64,000 bases of DNA from Streptomyces sp. ISL-43. GTDB lineage: Bacteria > Actinomycetota > Actinomycetes > Streptomycetales > Streptomycetaceae. The position numbers and the translations under genes were made by a program. Shown here one piece after another: positions 41,043 through 50,578 of the stretch. The stretch spans positions 28,928 to 92,927 of the forward strand of contig NZ_JAGGOT010000033.1 of NCBI RefSeq assembly GCF_018614195.1, read 5' to 3'. How positions within the stretch are numbered: position 1 is the first letter of the stretch; the number at the start of each line of letters is the position of its first letter. The notes under the pieces are model-generated. The model was not told the origin of the DNA, did not search any database, and saw only the letters and a program-made list of their open reading frames with translations.

Positions 41043-43780
41043 AGAAATCCACGGATGCCTGGACGGCCGACCTGCCCGGCCCCACAACGCTCTCCGGAAG
41101 CAGGCCCGAAGGCAGCCCCCAAGGCACATCCGGCGGCCCGGCGGCCGAGACCGCGCGGCTCCTCGCGGAGGTGCTGGCCGATGTCCTGGGTGTGGAGCAG
41201 GTGCCGGGCGACAGCAACTTCTTTGATGATCTGGGCGCTGATTCGATGGTGATGGCGGGGTTCTGCGCCCGGGTCAGGAAGCGGGCGGACCTGCTGCCTG
41301 TATCGATGAAGGACGTCTACCGGCATCCCACGGTCGACAGCCTGGCCTCCGCGCTCATCCACGCCGCGCCTGCGGCCTCTGCGCCCACCCACGCCGCGCC
41401 CGCCGCCTCGGCGCCCGTATCCGCCGGGCCCGTATCCGCCGGTCCCGTGGCCACGGGACCGGCAGCTGCTGCGCCCGTGCCTGTCCAGCCAACTGTCCAT
41501 CCGGCCGTCCCGGCATCAACGCCGGCGTCTGCTTCGGCGCGCGGGATGGCGGCGCGGGCGGGCACAGGGCAGTACCTGCTCTGCGGAATGCTGCAGTTCC
41601 TGGCATTCCTCGGTTATTCCTACCTCGGTGCCCTGACGGCGGTCCGAGGCTTCGAGTGGGTCGGCGCCGGCACCGGTGTGCTCGATGTCTACCTGCGATC
41701 CGTACTGGTGGGCAGCGCGGGCTTTGCCGGCCTGTGCATGGTGCCGATCGTGGCGAAGTGGACCCTCATCGGCCGCTTCACGCCGCGCGAGTTCCCCGTC
41801 TGGAGCCTCAGCTACCTACGCTGGTGGCTGGTCAAAACCTTGATCCGCACAAGTCCTGTCCGTCTGTTCACCGGGTCGCCGCTGTACGTGGCATATCTCA
41901 GAGCGCTGGGCGCGAAGATCGGGCGCAATGTTGCGATCTTCTCCACGCATATCCCCGTCTGCGCCGATCTGCTCACCATCGATGACGGAACGGTGATCCG
42001 TAAGGATGTGCTCTTCTCCTGCTACCGGGCACACGACGGTCTCATCCAGACCGGCCCCGTCACCCTCGGCAGCAACGTCCTCGTCAGCGAACAGACCGTC
42101 CTCGACATCAACACCTCGATGGGAGGCCAGGCACAGCTCGGGCACGCCTCCAGCCTGCACGCCGGTCAGACTGTTCCCGCCGGCGAGCGCTGGCACGGGT
42201 CACCGGCCGAGCCCACCGGCACCGACTTCCGCACGGTCGGTGCCGTCGACTGCTCCACCGCCAGGAAAGTCCGCTACACCGTCGGGCAGCTGCTCGCCCT
42301 GATGCTGGTTCATCTGCCGCTGGCCACCGGCGGCGTCATCGTGCTGCTGGCCCCGCTGTCGCAGCTGAGCACACCAGCGCCTCAGACCGGGACGGCGTTC
42401 ACCACCTGGACGTTCTATCTAGGTGCGCTGGCCGTATCCTTCGTGCTGTTCTTCGGCGCCGCTTTCGCCGGGCTGGTCATCCAGGGCGTGGTGCCGCGCC
42501 TGCTCAATCTGGCGGTCAAGCCGGACACGGTCTATCCGCTCTACGGCTTCCACTACGGTCTGCAGCGCGCCATCGCACTCCTGACGAACAGGAAGTTCTT
42601 CATGGCGCTGTTCGGGGACAGCTCCGCGATCGTCCACTACCTGCGCTATCTCGGCTACGACTTGTCCCGTGTCACTCAGACCGGTTCGAACTTCGGTGCC
42701 GAAGTGAAGCACGACAGCCCGTTTTTGAGCTCGGTGGGCAGCAAGACGATGGTCGCCGACGGCCTGTCGGTCATCAATGCCGAGTTCTCCAACACGGCGT
42801 TCAGGCTGTCCCGGGTCTCGATCGGAGCCCACAGTTTCCTCGGCAACCGCATCGCTTATCCCGCGCAGGCCAGGACCGGTGACAACTGTCTGCTGGCGAC
42901 GAAGGTGATGGTCCCGGTCGATGGAGAGGTGCTGGAAAATGTGGGCCTGCTGGGCTCCCCTTCCTTCGCCATTCCACGCACGGTGATGCGGGACACCCGG
43001 TTCCAGGACCTGGAGAGCGGCAGCGAGCTGCCCCGGCGCCTGGCCGCCAAGAACCGGCACAATGCCGTCACGGCGGGGCTGTACCTGCTGGCGCGGTGGA
43101 TCCACGTCTTCGCCGTGGCCCTTGTCGGCCTGGGCGCCACAACCCTCTACCCCTCGCTAGGCGCGTCGGCGTTCGCGCTGGCCGGGGTCCTCACACCGCT
43201 GTTCACCGTCGTCTACTTCGCGCTGATCGAACGGGCCACCACCGGATTCAAGGCCCAGAAACCGCTGTACTGCTCGATCTACGAGCCGTCGTTCTGGCGG
43301 CATGAGCGTTTCTGGAAGATGGCGTCGGTCGACTACGCGCAGGTCTTCGACGGGACCCCGTTCAAGAACGTCGTCTGGCGGTTGCTGGGCGCGCGGATCG
43401 GCAAGCGGGTCTTCGACGACGGCTGCTTCTTCCCGGAGCGGACCCTCGTCACCATCGGGGACGACTGCACGCTGAACGCGGGCACGGCGGTCCAGTGCCA
43501 CTCGCAGGAGGACGGCGCTTTCAAGTCCGACCGCACCACGATCGGTGACGGCTGCACCCTCGGTGTCGGCGCGTTCGTCCACTACGGCGTGACGCTGGCA
43601 GACCGCGTCCAGCTCGCCTGCGACTCCTTCCTCATGAAAGGCGAGCAGGTCCCGCAACGGGCCCGGTGGGCAGGAAACCCGGCCCGACAGCTGCCCGACG
43701 ACACCCCGCCCCCCGCAACGCCGCCGGCACACCTGTCCGGCGCCGCGCCCCAACACCCCGACCCGCTCGGCGTCGTCTGA
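41036..43780 (+). CDS. Carrier-domain membrane protein with three tandem LbH/C-like domains (Pls-type synthetase half)
   Basis: 914 aa. A peptidyl-carrier domain at ~38-110 has its phosphopantetheine Ser70 in FFDDLGADSMVMAG. A Pro/Ala-rich linker spans ~110-175. The remainder alternates membrane-helix pairs (~178-255, ~415-495, ~680-745) with three soluble domains (~280-395, ~505-660, ~770-890) rich in left-handed-helix hexapeptides (IGRNVAIF, TLGSNVLV, TIGDDCTLNAG). This is the TIGR02353 NRPS terminal region and the topology of epsilon-polylysine synthetase (Pls), where the tandem domains form isopeptide bonds. The adenylation domain found in Pls is missing and is instead supplied by the next gene. 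GAGGAG lies 7 nt before the ATG. Confidence 0.85.
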   Translation: MLEKSTDAWTADLPGPTTLSGSRPEGSPQGTSGGPAAETARLLAEVLADVLGVEQVPGDSNFFDDLGADSMVMAGFCARVRKRADLLPVSMKDVYRHPTVDSLASALIHAAPAASAPTHAAPAASAPVSAGPVSAGPVATGPAAAAPVPVQPTVHPAVPASTPASASARGMAARAGTGQYLLCGMLQFLAFLGYSYLGALTAVRGFEWVGAGTGVLDVYLRSVLVGSAGFAGLCMVPIVAKWTLIGRFTPREFPVWSLSYLRWWLVKTLIRTSPVRLFTGSPLYVAYLRALGAKIGRNVAIFSTHIPVCADLLTIDDGTVIRKDVLFSCYRAHDGLIQTGPVTLGSNVLVSEQTVLDINTSMGGQAQLGHASSLHAGQTVPAGERWHGSPAEPTGTDFRTVGAVDCSTARKVRYTVGQLLALMLVHLPLATGGVIVLLAPLSQLSTPAPQTGTAFTTWTFYLGALAVSFVLFFGAAFAGLVIQGVVPRLLNLAVKPDTVYPLYGFHYGLQRAIALLTNRKFFMALFGDSSAIVHYLRYLGYDLSRVTQTGSNFGAEVKHDSPFLSSVGSKTMVADGLSVINAEFSNTAFRLSRVSIGAHSFLGNRIAYPAQARTGDNCLLATKVMVPVDGEVLENVGLLGSPSFAIPRTVMRDTRFQDLESGSELPRRLAAKNRHNAVTAGLYLLARWIHVFAVALVGLGATTLYPSLGASAFALAGVLTPLFTVVYFALIERATTGFKAQKPLYCSIYEPSFWRHERFWKMASVDYAQVFDGTPFKNVVWRLLGARIGKRVFDDGCFFPERTLVTIGDDCTLNAGTAVQCHSQEDGAFKSDRTTIGDGCTLGVGAFVHYGVTLADRVQLACDSFLMKGEQVPQRARWAGNPARQLPDDTPPPATPPAHLSGAAPQHPDPLGVV

Positions 43781-43818
43781 TGCCCAACCACAGCAGTACC
43801 AGACAGGAGAGACCCCTC

Positions 43819-46371
43819 ATGACACTCAACGCATCCACCAGTAGAGAGTTCTGGCATGGCGTCCTGGCCGCCGGCAGCGGCTTCACACCCCTTCCACGCT
43901 GGACCCGGGTGCCGGTTGCGGGCGTGGCCGAGTACGAGACGCCGCTCCCAGCCGGCCAAGGGACAGCATTGCGCCGGCTGGCAGACGACCTGACGGTGCC
44001 GCTGAGCTGTGTGCTGCTGACCGCCCACGCGAAGGTGCTGGCCGCGCTGAGCGGCGAACAGGAGGTCACCACCGGTTACGTCGCTGCTGTCGGAGGCCGG
44101 CCGCTGCCGTGCAGGCTGACGACCGGACCCGGCTCATGGCGGAGCCTGCTGCTGCACACCCGCGACGCCATCGCGCGCCTGCAGGCCCACCAGGAATTCC
44201 CCGTCGATGAACTCAGGCGCGAACTCGGCCTGGCCGAAGCTCCCTTCGAGACCGTGCTCGATCCCACCGGCATCAGCGGCGACCTCCCCGGCGCCGACGG
44301 CAAGCCGGCCCGGGACAGCAGCACCCTGGCCGCGGGCACGGCGCTGTGGATGGGCATCGCCCACCACGACGACGGACGGCCGACGCTGCGGCTGCGTTAC
44401 CGCACCGACGTCCTCGACGCGGACTGCGCTGCCCGGATCGCCGGATATCACCTGACCGCGCTCGCCCTGATCGCCGCTGACCCGGATGCCGATCACGCAG
44501 GTCAGAGCCTGGTGTCGGCCGAAGAGCTCCGTTTCCAGCTCCATGGCCTCGCCGGGCCGCGCCGAGACCTGCCCGAGCGCCGAGTGCACGAGCTGTTCGA
44601 GCAGCGTGTACGGCAGCACCCGAACGCCGTCGCCGCCCAGCACGGCAACCGTAAGTGGACCTACCAGGAGCTCAACGCCCGCGCCAACCGGCTGGCCCGC
44701 GCCCTGCGGGCCCAAGGGCTGCACCGTGAAGGGGTGGTTGCGGTGGCAATGGAGAGGAACCTGGACTGGCTGGCCGCCGTCCTGGCCGTCTTCAAAGCCG
44801 GCGGCGCGTACCTGCCCATCGAGCCGCACCTGCCGGCTGAACGCATCACAGCCATGCTGGCCCGTGCCGGTTGCGGGCTCGTGATGACACAACCGGCCGT
44901 CACCGCCACCCTCCGGCCGGCCCTCGCCTCCCAGCCCGCAGTCCGGACACTGTTGGTCGACACCGCCTACGGCCAGGAGCATTCCGGGGCTGATCTCGGT
45001 ATCGACGTCGCACCCGACCAGCTGGCCTACATCTACTTCACCTCAGGCTCGACGGGTGAGCCCAAGGGCGCGATGTGCGAACACCAGGGCATGCTCAATC
45101 ACCTCTACGCCAAAATCGACGACCTCGAGATCGGCGAAGGGCAGGTGGTCGCCCAGACCGCGCCCCAGTGTTTCGACATCTCGCTGTGGCAACTGCTCGC
45201 CCCACTGCTGGTCGGCGGGCGGACCCTGCTGATCGAGCAGGAAGCGATCCTCGACGCCTCACAATTCGTCGACACCGTTGCCCGCGGCCAGGTCACCGTG
45301 CTGCAGGTCGTCCCCTCCTACCTCGACGTCGTCGTGTCCCAACTCGAGCAGCACCCCCGGACGCTGCCGGACCTGCGGTATGTGTCGGTCACGGGTGAGG
45401 CGCTGAAGAAGGAGCTCGCCCAGCGCTGGTTCACCGCCCAGCCGCACATCAAGCTCGTCAACGCCTACGGGCTGACCGAGACCAGCGACGACACCAACCA
45501 CGAGGTCATGGACCGCGTACCGGACACCGACCGGGTCCCGCTGGGCCGCCCCGTCAACAACGTGCACCTGTACGTCGTCGACGAGCACCTCAACCCGGTG
45601 CCGCTCGGCGCGCCCGGCGTGATCGCCTTCTCCGGGGTCTGCGTCGGCCGCGGCTACGTCAACGACCCCGAGCGCACCCGGCCGACCTACCTTGCCGATC
45701 CACACCGTGAGGGCGAGCGCCTGTACCGAAGCGGCGACGTCGGCCGCTGGCAGCTCGACGGCAAGCTGGAATTCCTCGGCCGCCGCGACAACCAGGTCAA
45801 GATCCGCGGTTTCCGCATCGAGACCGGCGAGATCGAGAACACCCTGCTGCGAGCACCCGGGGTCCGAGACAGCGCCGTGGTGGTCACCGAACGGTCCGAC
45901 CACAGCGCCCATCTGGTGGCGTTCTACACCGCCCCGCACCCGCTCGACACCAGCATCCTGCTGGACCGGCTGGGCACGTCACTGCCCGGGTACATGGTCC
46001 CCTCGGCCATCCACTGGCAGGAAAGCCTCCCGCTGACCGCCAACAGCAAGATCGACCGGAAAGCCCTGACGGCCCTGGCCGCGCAACTTCACGCAGCCGA
46101 GGACGACGTCCAGGCGCCGAATACGCCCGCCGAACAGCGGCTGGCGACCGCGTGGGCGAGCGTACTCGGCATTGCGCAAGGCCGGATCGACCGGCGCGAC
46201 AACTTCTTCGACCGAGGCGGCACATCCCTGTCGGCCGTGAAACTCGCCATCACCCTGGACCGCGCCGTGTCCCCGGCGGACGTCACCCGCCACCCGGTCC
46301 TCACCGATCTGGCCCGGTTCCTGGATGCCGCATCCCACCGGCGCCCCACCGCACAGCCGGCCTCCCCTTGA
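43819..46371 (+). CDS. NRPS protein: C-terminal C-lobe, adenylation domain, carrier domain
   Basis: 850 aa. Residues ~1-235 match only the second lobe of a condensation domain (LRRLADDLTVPLSCVLLTAHAKVLAALSGEQEV, HQEFPVDELRRELGL); the HHxxxDG catalytic motif is absent. Residues ~245-760 are an adenylation domain with YIYFTSGSTGEPKGA (A3), QCFDISLWQL (A4), NAYGLTETSDD (A5), RRDNQVKIRGFRIE (A8) and LPLTANSKIDRKAL (A10). A carrier domain at ~775-845 has Ser803 in GGTSLSAVK. Two consecutive Asp where the A5 specificity residues fall would suit an amino-bearing side chain such as diaminopropionate; this is a manual alignment. ATG at 43819 has AGGAGA upstream; 43780 is an alternative start. Confidence 0.9.
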   Translation: MTLNASTSREFWHGVLAAGSGFTPLPRWTRVPVAGVAEYETPLPAGQGTALRRLADDLTVPLSCVLLTAHAKVLAALSGEQEVTTGYVAAVGGRPLPCRLTTGPGSWRSLLLHTRDAIARLQAHQEFPVDELRRELGLAEAPFETVLDPTGISGDLPGADGKPARDSSTLAAGTALWMGIAHHDDGRPTLRLRYRTDVLDADCAARIAGYHLTALALIAADPDADHAGQSLVSAEELRFQLHGLAGPRRDLPERRVHELFEQRVRQHPNAVAAQHGNRKWTYQELNARANRLARALRAQGLHREGVVAVAMERNLDWLAAVLAVFKAGGAYLPIEPHLPAERITAMLARAGCGLVMTQPAVTATLRPALASQPAVRTLLVDTAYGQEHSGADLGIDVAPDQLAYIYFTSGSTGEPKGAMCEHQGMLNHLYAKIDDLEIGEGQVVAQTAPQCFDISLWQLLAPLLVGGRTLLIEQEAILDASQFVDTVARGQVTVLQVVPSYLDVVVSQLEQHPRTLPDLRYVSVTGEALKKELAQRWFTAQPHIKLVNAYGLTETSDDTNHEVMDRVPDTDRVPLGRPVNNVHLYVVDEHLNPVPLGAPGVIAFSGVCVGRGYVNDPERTRPTYLADPHREGERLYRSGDVGRWQLDGKLEFLGRRDNQVKIRGFRIETGEIENTLLRAPGVRDSAVVVTERSDHSAHLVAFYTAPHPLDTSILLDRLGTSLPGYMVPSAIHWQESLPLTANSKIDRKALTALAAQLHAAEDDVQAPNTPAEQRLATAWASVLGIAQGRIDRRDNFFDRGGTSLSAVKLAITLDRAVSPADVTRHPVLTDLARFLDAASHRRPTAQPASP

Positions 46372-46412
46372 CCGCCGGCCTCCTCCTCAACAGCACCGAA
46401 AGGACAAAGACC

Positions 46413-47468
46413 ATGTCATTCACCAGCCCCGCCCAGGTCAGCCCCAGCCCTGTCGCCTCTTCCGCGTCCGTGCCCCGGGTAGACCTGCACCCCGGCAAAC
46501 CCCCGATACTGCACGTCCCCACCCCCGCCCCAGCCGATCTGCCGGTCTGGGCAGCCGAACACCGCCACATCCTGCGCAGCCTCGTCACCGAACACGGCGC
46601 CCTGCTCGTCCGCGGGCTCGGCCTGTGCGACACCGGGCAGGTGGGCGCCGTCTTCGGCCAACTGACCCCCGCCCTGATGACCGACACCGAAGCCTTCGCC
46701 CCGCGTCAGACCTACGCCCCCGGCGTGTACTCCTCTACGGCGTGGCCGGCCAACCAGCCCATGTGCATGCACCACGAGCTCAGCTACACCCACGGCCCTC
46801 CCGGCCTGCTGCTGCTGGCGTGCCTGACGGCACCCACCACGGACGGAGCCACCGCCCTCGCGGATTCCGCCACCGTCCTGGACGCACTGCCGCCGGAACT
46901 CATCCAGCGGTTCGAACAGGACGGCTGGCTGCTCACCCGCACCTACAACGACGACATCGGCGCCTCCTGGACCGAGGCGTTCGGCACCGACGACCGGGCA
47001 GCCGTCGAGAACTACTGCCGCGCCAACGCCATCGAGTTCGCCTGGCAAGGCGACGGCAGCCTGCGCACCCGCCAGCGCCGCCCCGCCGTGGTGCGCCATC
47101 CCGCCACCGGCCGGCGCTGCTGGTTCAACCAGATCGCCTTCCTCAACGAGTGGACGCTGGCGCCCGAGGTACGCGAGTACCTCGTCGACGTCTACGGCCA
47201 CGAAGCCCTGCCGTTCAACACCCTCTTCGGAAACGGCGACCCGGTCGGCGAGGACATGGTCCAGCTGATAAACACGGTCTACGCCGAGCACACCATCCGC
47301 GAGCCGTGGCAGTCCGGCGACCTCATGCTCATCGACAACGTCCGCACCGCCCACAGCAGGGAGCCGTTCGAGCCCCCGCGCGAGGTCCTCGTCGCCATGG
47401 CCGAACCACGGCCCCCGACCTCCTTCCCGCCCACTCCGACCGCGGCCCCCGAAGGGAGCATCCGATGA
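46413..47468 (+). CDS. SyrP/TauD-like Fe(II)/2-oxoglutarate oxygenase
   Basis: A 351-aa non-haem iron enzyme. The facial triad is H120-x-E122 in the sequence CMHHELSYTH and H314 in NVRTAHSREPFEPPREVLVAM, followed by the 2-oxoglutarate-binding Arg. This is the pattern of SyrP and related enzymes that hydroxylate amino acids at the beta carbon while bound to a carrier domain. It lies 41 nt after the NRPS gene and its stop overlaps the sbnB start (ATGA), so it belongs to the operon. It probably hydroxylates diaminopropionate or a neighbouring residue. AAAGGA lies 8 nt before the ATG. Confidence 0.85.
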   Translation: MSFTSPAQVSPSPVASSASVPRVDLHPGKPPILHVPTPAPADLPVWAAEHRHILRSLVTEHGALLVRGLGLCDTGQVGAVFGQLTPALMTDTEAFAPRQTYAPGVYSSTAWPANQPMCMHHELSYTHGPPGLLLLACLTAPTTDGATALADSATVLDALPPELIQRFEQDGWLLTRTYNDDIGASWTEAFGTDDRAAVENYCRANAIEFAWQGDGSLRTRQRRPAVVRHPATGRRCWFNQIAFLNEWTLAPEVREYLVDVYGHEALPFNTLFGNGDPVGEDMVQLINTVYAEHTIREPWQSGDLMLIDNVRTAHSREPFEPPREVLVAMAEPRPPTSFPPTPTAAPEGSIR

Positions 47469-48556
47469 CCACGTCCCGACCCACGGCTACCCAGTCCCCG
47501 ATGTCCGACCCGAACGCGACGCCACCGCCGATCGCCGTGCCACCATTCGCCGTGATCCCCGGAGCCCAGGTCCAGCACACCCTCCAGGGCCAGGAACAGC
47601 AGATCATGGAGCTGATCGAGGCCACGTACCATCTCCACGCCGTCGGGGAGTCGGTGAACCCGCCGTCGTACTTCCTGCGCTTCCCCGACCGCCCGACCGC
47701 CCGCATCATCGCGTTGCCCGCATCGATCGGCGGACAGGCGCGGGTTGACGGAATCAAGTGGATCTCCAGCTTCCCCGACAACGTGCAGGCCGGCATCCCC
47801 AGGGCCTCGGCGGTGCTGATCCTCAACGACCACGACACCGGATACCCGTTCGCCTGCCTGGAAAGCTCCATCATCAGCGCCACCCGAACGGCCGCGATGG
47901 CCGCCTCAGCGGCCCACAGGCTCAGCCAAGGCCGCGGTACGCGCCCGACCCGCGTCGGATTCGTCGGAACAGGCCTCATCGCCCGCTACATCCACACCTT
48001 CCTGGCCGCGACCGGCTGGTCCTTCGACGAAATCGGCGTGCATGACACCTGTGCCGACAGCGCAGCCGGCTTCCGCAGCTACCTGCAAGCCACCCATGAG
48101 ACCACCCGGATCACCGTGCACGACAGCCCCGAGCAGCTGATCCGCTCCAGCGACCTGCTCGTCTTCGCCACCGTCGCCAGCCGGCCACACGTCACCGACC
48201 CGGCATGGTTCGACCACAACCCCCTGGTCCTGCACGTGTCACTGCGCGACCTCGCCCCCGAAATCCTGCTCGCCTCAACCAACATCGTCGACGACATCGA
48301 GCACTGCCTCAAAGCGGACACCTCACCCCACCTGGCCGAACAGCTCACCGGGAACCGCGACTTCCTCGCCGGCACCCTGCACGACGTCACGACCGGCCGC
48401 GTGGCACTGCCGCAAGACCGGCCCGTGGTGTTCTCTCCCTTCGGCCTGGGCGTGCTCGACCTCGCCGTCGGCAAACACGTCTACGACGAGGCCGCCCGCA
48501 CCGGGCAACTGCACGTCATCGACGGCTTCTTCCACGAACTGAGCCGACACGGATAG
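47465..48556 (+). CDS. sbnB: SbnB-like N-((2S)-2-amino-2-carboxyethyl)-L-glutamate dehydrogenase
   Basis: A 363-aa enzyme of the ornithine-cyclodeaminase/mu-crystallin fold. After a ~25-residue low-complexity leader come PPSYFLRFPDRPTARIIALPA, GIKWISSFPDN, IPRASAVLILND and ESSIISATRTAAMAA. The NAD-binding Rossmann loop VGFVGTGLIARYIHTFL and a closing VFSPFGLGVLDLAVGKHVYDEA are also visible. SbnB oxidatively cleaves the SbnA product to L-2,3-diaminopropionate and 2-oxoglutarate. The start overlaps the oxygenase stop (ATGA), so the two are translationally coupled. It is the last gene of the operon. Confidence 0.9.
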   Translation: MTTSRPTATQSPMSDPNATPPPIAVPPFAVIPGAQVQHTLQGQEQQIMELIEATYHLHAVGESVNPPSYFLRFPDRPTARIIALPASIGGQARVDGIKWISSFPDNVQAGIPRASAVLILNDHDTGYPFACLESSIISATRTAAMAASAAHRLSQGRGTRPTRVGFVGTGLIARYIHTFLAATGWSFDEIGVHDTCADSAAGFRSYLQATHETTRITVHDSPEQLIRSSDLLVFATVASRPHVTDPAWFDHNPLVLHVSLRDLAPEILLASTNIVDDIEHCLKADTSPHLAEQLTGNRDFLAGTLHDVTTGRVALPQDRPVVFSPFGLGVLDLAVGKHVYDEAARTGQLHVIDGFFHELSRHG

Positions 48557-48915
48557 GCGGCCCGCCGGATTTCCCTCCGAGCCACCGGGAACTGACAACT
48601 GGCCCAAGAGCCTGTCGGTACGAGCGGAACGGTCTCTCGGAGATGGACTCGACGGAATGTCGACTGCGAGGCCCGGACCACTACGTCCGCCTGGCGGACC
48701 TGTTGCCGTTGATCCCGGACAACGACCGGACTTCGCTGCGGCCCTCGAACAGAACCACTGGCTTACCGTCGTCGCGGCGCTCTGTCGGAACCCACACCCC
48801 CAGGAAGCATTGAGGCTGAGCACCCAGTTGGCCAGTAAGCGCGTGATTGGGTCAGCCTGAGCGTTCGCGGTCCCACTGCGTTCGGGCAGCCCTGGTGGAC
48901 CCGACTCTGGCGCGC
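48557..48915. other. Intergenic region after the cluster
   Basis: 359 bases. A plus-strand frame at 48657-48860 encodes DFAAALEQNHWLTVVAALCR and NPHPQEALRLSTQLAS, which looks protein-like, while another frame just upstream reads GPDHYVRLADLLPLIPDN. These may be pieces of one decayed gene with a frameshift. I do not recognise it. Confidence 0.3.
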
Positions 48916-49647
48916 TCAGCTGCGAGCAGGCAGCTGCCGGGCGAAGCGGCGGACAGCATCAGTGAAGGCATCTGGAGCATCGAAGTTTGCGAGATGTTTT
49001 GCCCGCGGGATCAATTCGACGCGGGCGTGCGGATGCGCACGGGCGAAGTCCAGCTCGCCGGACCGGAAGACGGTGTCCTTCTCGCCGTTCAAGATGAGCA
49101 CGGGAGCCGCCACATGACGCATCGCACCTGCGTCAAAGCGGCCCAGCACCTCGCCCCATGCGGCTGGCAGCGTGTGGAAGGCGTAGCCAGAGAGGATGGT
49201 CGCCTCCACCACCTCGGGGGGATAGAGCCGGCGCAGCAACCGGTCGTTCCACCGGGCCAGCCGGTCCGCCGGTATGCGAGGGACGAGCCCGGCGACCCAC
49301 CGATACGGCGTTGCCCACGGGCCACGAGTTGAGGCACTGGCCCCAGCAAGGACCAGCCCTCGCAGCTGCTCGGGGTAGCGCCGCGCGAACTCCAGCGAGG
49401 CGTATCCGCCGAGCGAGTGCCCGACGACCAGAGCCGGTCCGCAGCCGAGCGAGTCCACCGCGGCAGCGATGATCTCCGTCGCCGCGTTCAGGCTCCAGGG
49501 TTTAGCAGAGCGGGCACCGTGGCCCGGTAGGTCAACTGCGGCTACCCGGAAGTCCCCTTGGAGTGCGGCGAGCTGTGGGCTCCACTGTCCCGCGCTGAAC
49601 CGCGTCCCGTGTACGAAGATGATGGGCGGTGCACCCGCTGCCGACAT
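48916..49647 (-). CDS. Alpha/beta hydrolase
   Basis: A 243-aa protein of classic hydrolase layout: IIFVHGTRFSAGQW (oxyanion His-Gly), VAAVDLPGHGARS, nucleophile elbow VVGHSLGGYASLEFA, acid strand APVLILNGEKDTVF, and LIPRAKHLANFD with the catalytic His. There is no signal peptide. The substrate is unknown; it resembles the broad lactonase/ester hydrolase group. The orientation is opposite to the Dap operon, so a role as a polymer hydrolase or immunity enzyme is possible but unsupported. Confidence 0.88.
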   Translation of the reverse strand: MSAAGAPPIIFVHGTRFSAGQWSPQLAALQGDFRVAAVDLPGHGARSAKPWSLNAATEIIAAAVDSLGCGPALVVGHSLGGYASLEFARRYPEQLRGLVLAGASASTRGPWATPYRWVAGLVPRIPADRLARWNDRLLRRLYPPEVVEATILSGYAFHTLPAAWGEVLGRFDAGAMRHVAAPVLILNGEKDTVFRSGELDFARAHPHARVELIPRAKHLANFDAPDAFTDAVRRFARQLPARS

Positions 49648-49742
49648 CAGTCCCCCAGATCAGTGCTCTCCTCGGACCGACCCTACCGGCGGGCCATCTC
49701 GGCGCTGAGACGCGGAGATGCCGGCCAGCGGTGACGCTCAAG

Positions 49743-49949
49743 GGCGGCCGCCCGAAGACGTTCACGCTGCCCGAGCGTCGTGAGATCAAGAAGATCGCCA
49801 AATCCAGGCCCACCGAGCACGGCCTGCCGTTTTCCACCTGGAGTCTGACCGAGCTGACAGAGTTCCTGGTCGCCGAGGGGGTGGTCGGCGACATCAGCCA
49901 CGAGGAAGGCCCCGGGCGACCCCTCGCCGTCCCCAGCGCCGACCAGTAG
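49743..49949 (+). pseudogene. IS630-type transposase N-terminal remnant
   Basis: The frame GGRPKTFTLPERREIKKIAK, then HGLPFSTWSLTELTEFLVAEGVVGDISHE matches the linker between the two helix-turn-helices of IS630-family transposases. The expected GLRxLLREEG... continuation and the DDE domain are missing; after DISHE the sequence diverges. This is an internal IS scrap left by deletion. Confidence 0.65.
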
Positions 49950-50055
49950 CCCCGTCGGCTCGCCGGCCTGCGGCCCCCCGACGCCTGGCGACGCCGGCGC
50001 TGTTGCTGAGGCCGGCGAGCCGGGAGGCCTGGGTTGCGACGGTGGGTCTGGAAGG

Positions 50056-50412
50056 TTGGGGGCCAAGGCGAAGACCGCTCTCGTCATCATCGACATGCTC
50101 AACACGTACGACCACGAAGACGCCGACCTGCTCATCCCGTCGGTACGGCGCGCTTCCCGCCGTGGTGGACCTGCTGGAGCGGGCCCGTGCCCAGGACGTC
50201 CCGGTGGTCTACGAAACAAGGACAACTTCGGGAAGTGGCGCCCCACCACGGGTCACGGCAGCCTGCAGGAGAGCCGCATCCGCCGGGAGTCCGACCAGGC
50301 CGTGAAGGCCGACAGCACCGAACTGCCCGCCCGCCCGTACGGTGAGCGCCGCCGGATCCTCGAGGACCTTTCGACACCCACCGGCGTGGTGTCTGCCGGG
50401 GTGGAGGCGTGA
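50056..50412 (+). pseudogene. Frameshifted isochorismatase-family hydrolase remnant
   Basis: Three pieces of one protein appear in alternating frames: AKTALVIIDMLNTYDHEDADLL in frame 1 (from 50056), LPAVVDLLERARAQDVPVVY in frame 2 (~50150-50210), and NKDNFGKWRP back in frame 1. These are successive segments of an isochorismatase-like cysteine hydrolase (LVIIDMQN opening, helix, VVYxNDN). At least two indels disrupt it, and the catalytic Cys region is missing. It cannot give a functional enzyme. Confidence 0.6.
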
Positions 50413-50578
50413 TCTGCCTGGCGGCTCCCCGGGCCCGGTATCGGCGAGTCCGGGCCGATACCTCCGGCTGGACGCGGCCGGTTGCGTCGAGGAGTGGGCC
50501 CGCGCGCGTCCTGCCGCGTCGGGGACGGGGCGTGGACTAGAACGGGACCCAGCCGGTACGGATTCTTGAGGTGATGTA

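Noticed and set aside
48916..49647. Hydrolase as the polymer-degrading or self-immunity gene of the diaminopropionate cluster
   Set aside because: It is convergent with the operon and separated by 359 nt, its sequence is a generic cytosolic alpha/beta hydrolase, and nothing ties it to the cluster.
49629..49742. Possible longer start of the IS630-like remnant
   Set aside because: The residues before GGRPKTF do not look like the IS630 N-terminal helix-turn-helix, so the remnant was limited to the recognisable part.
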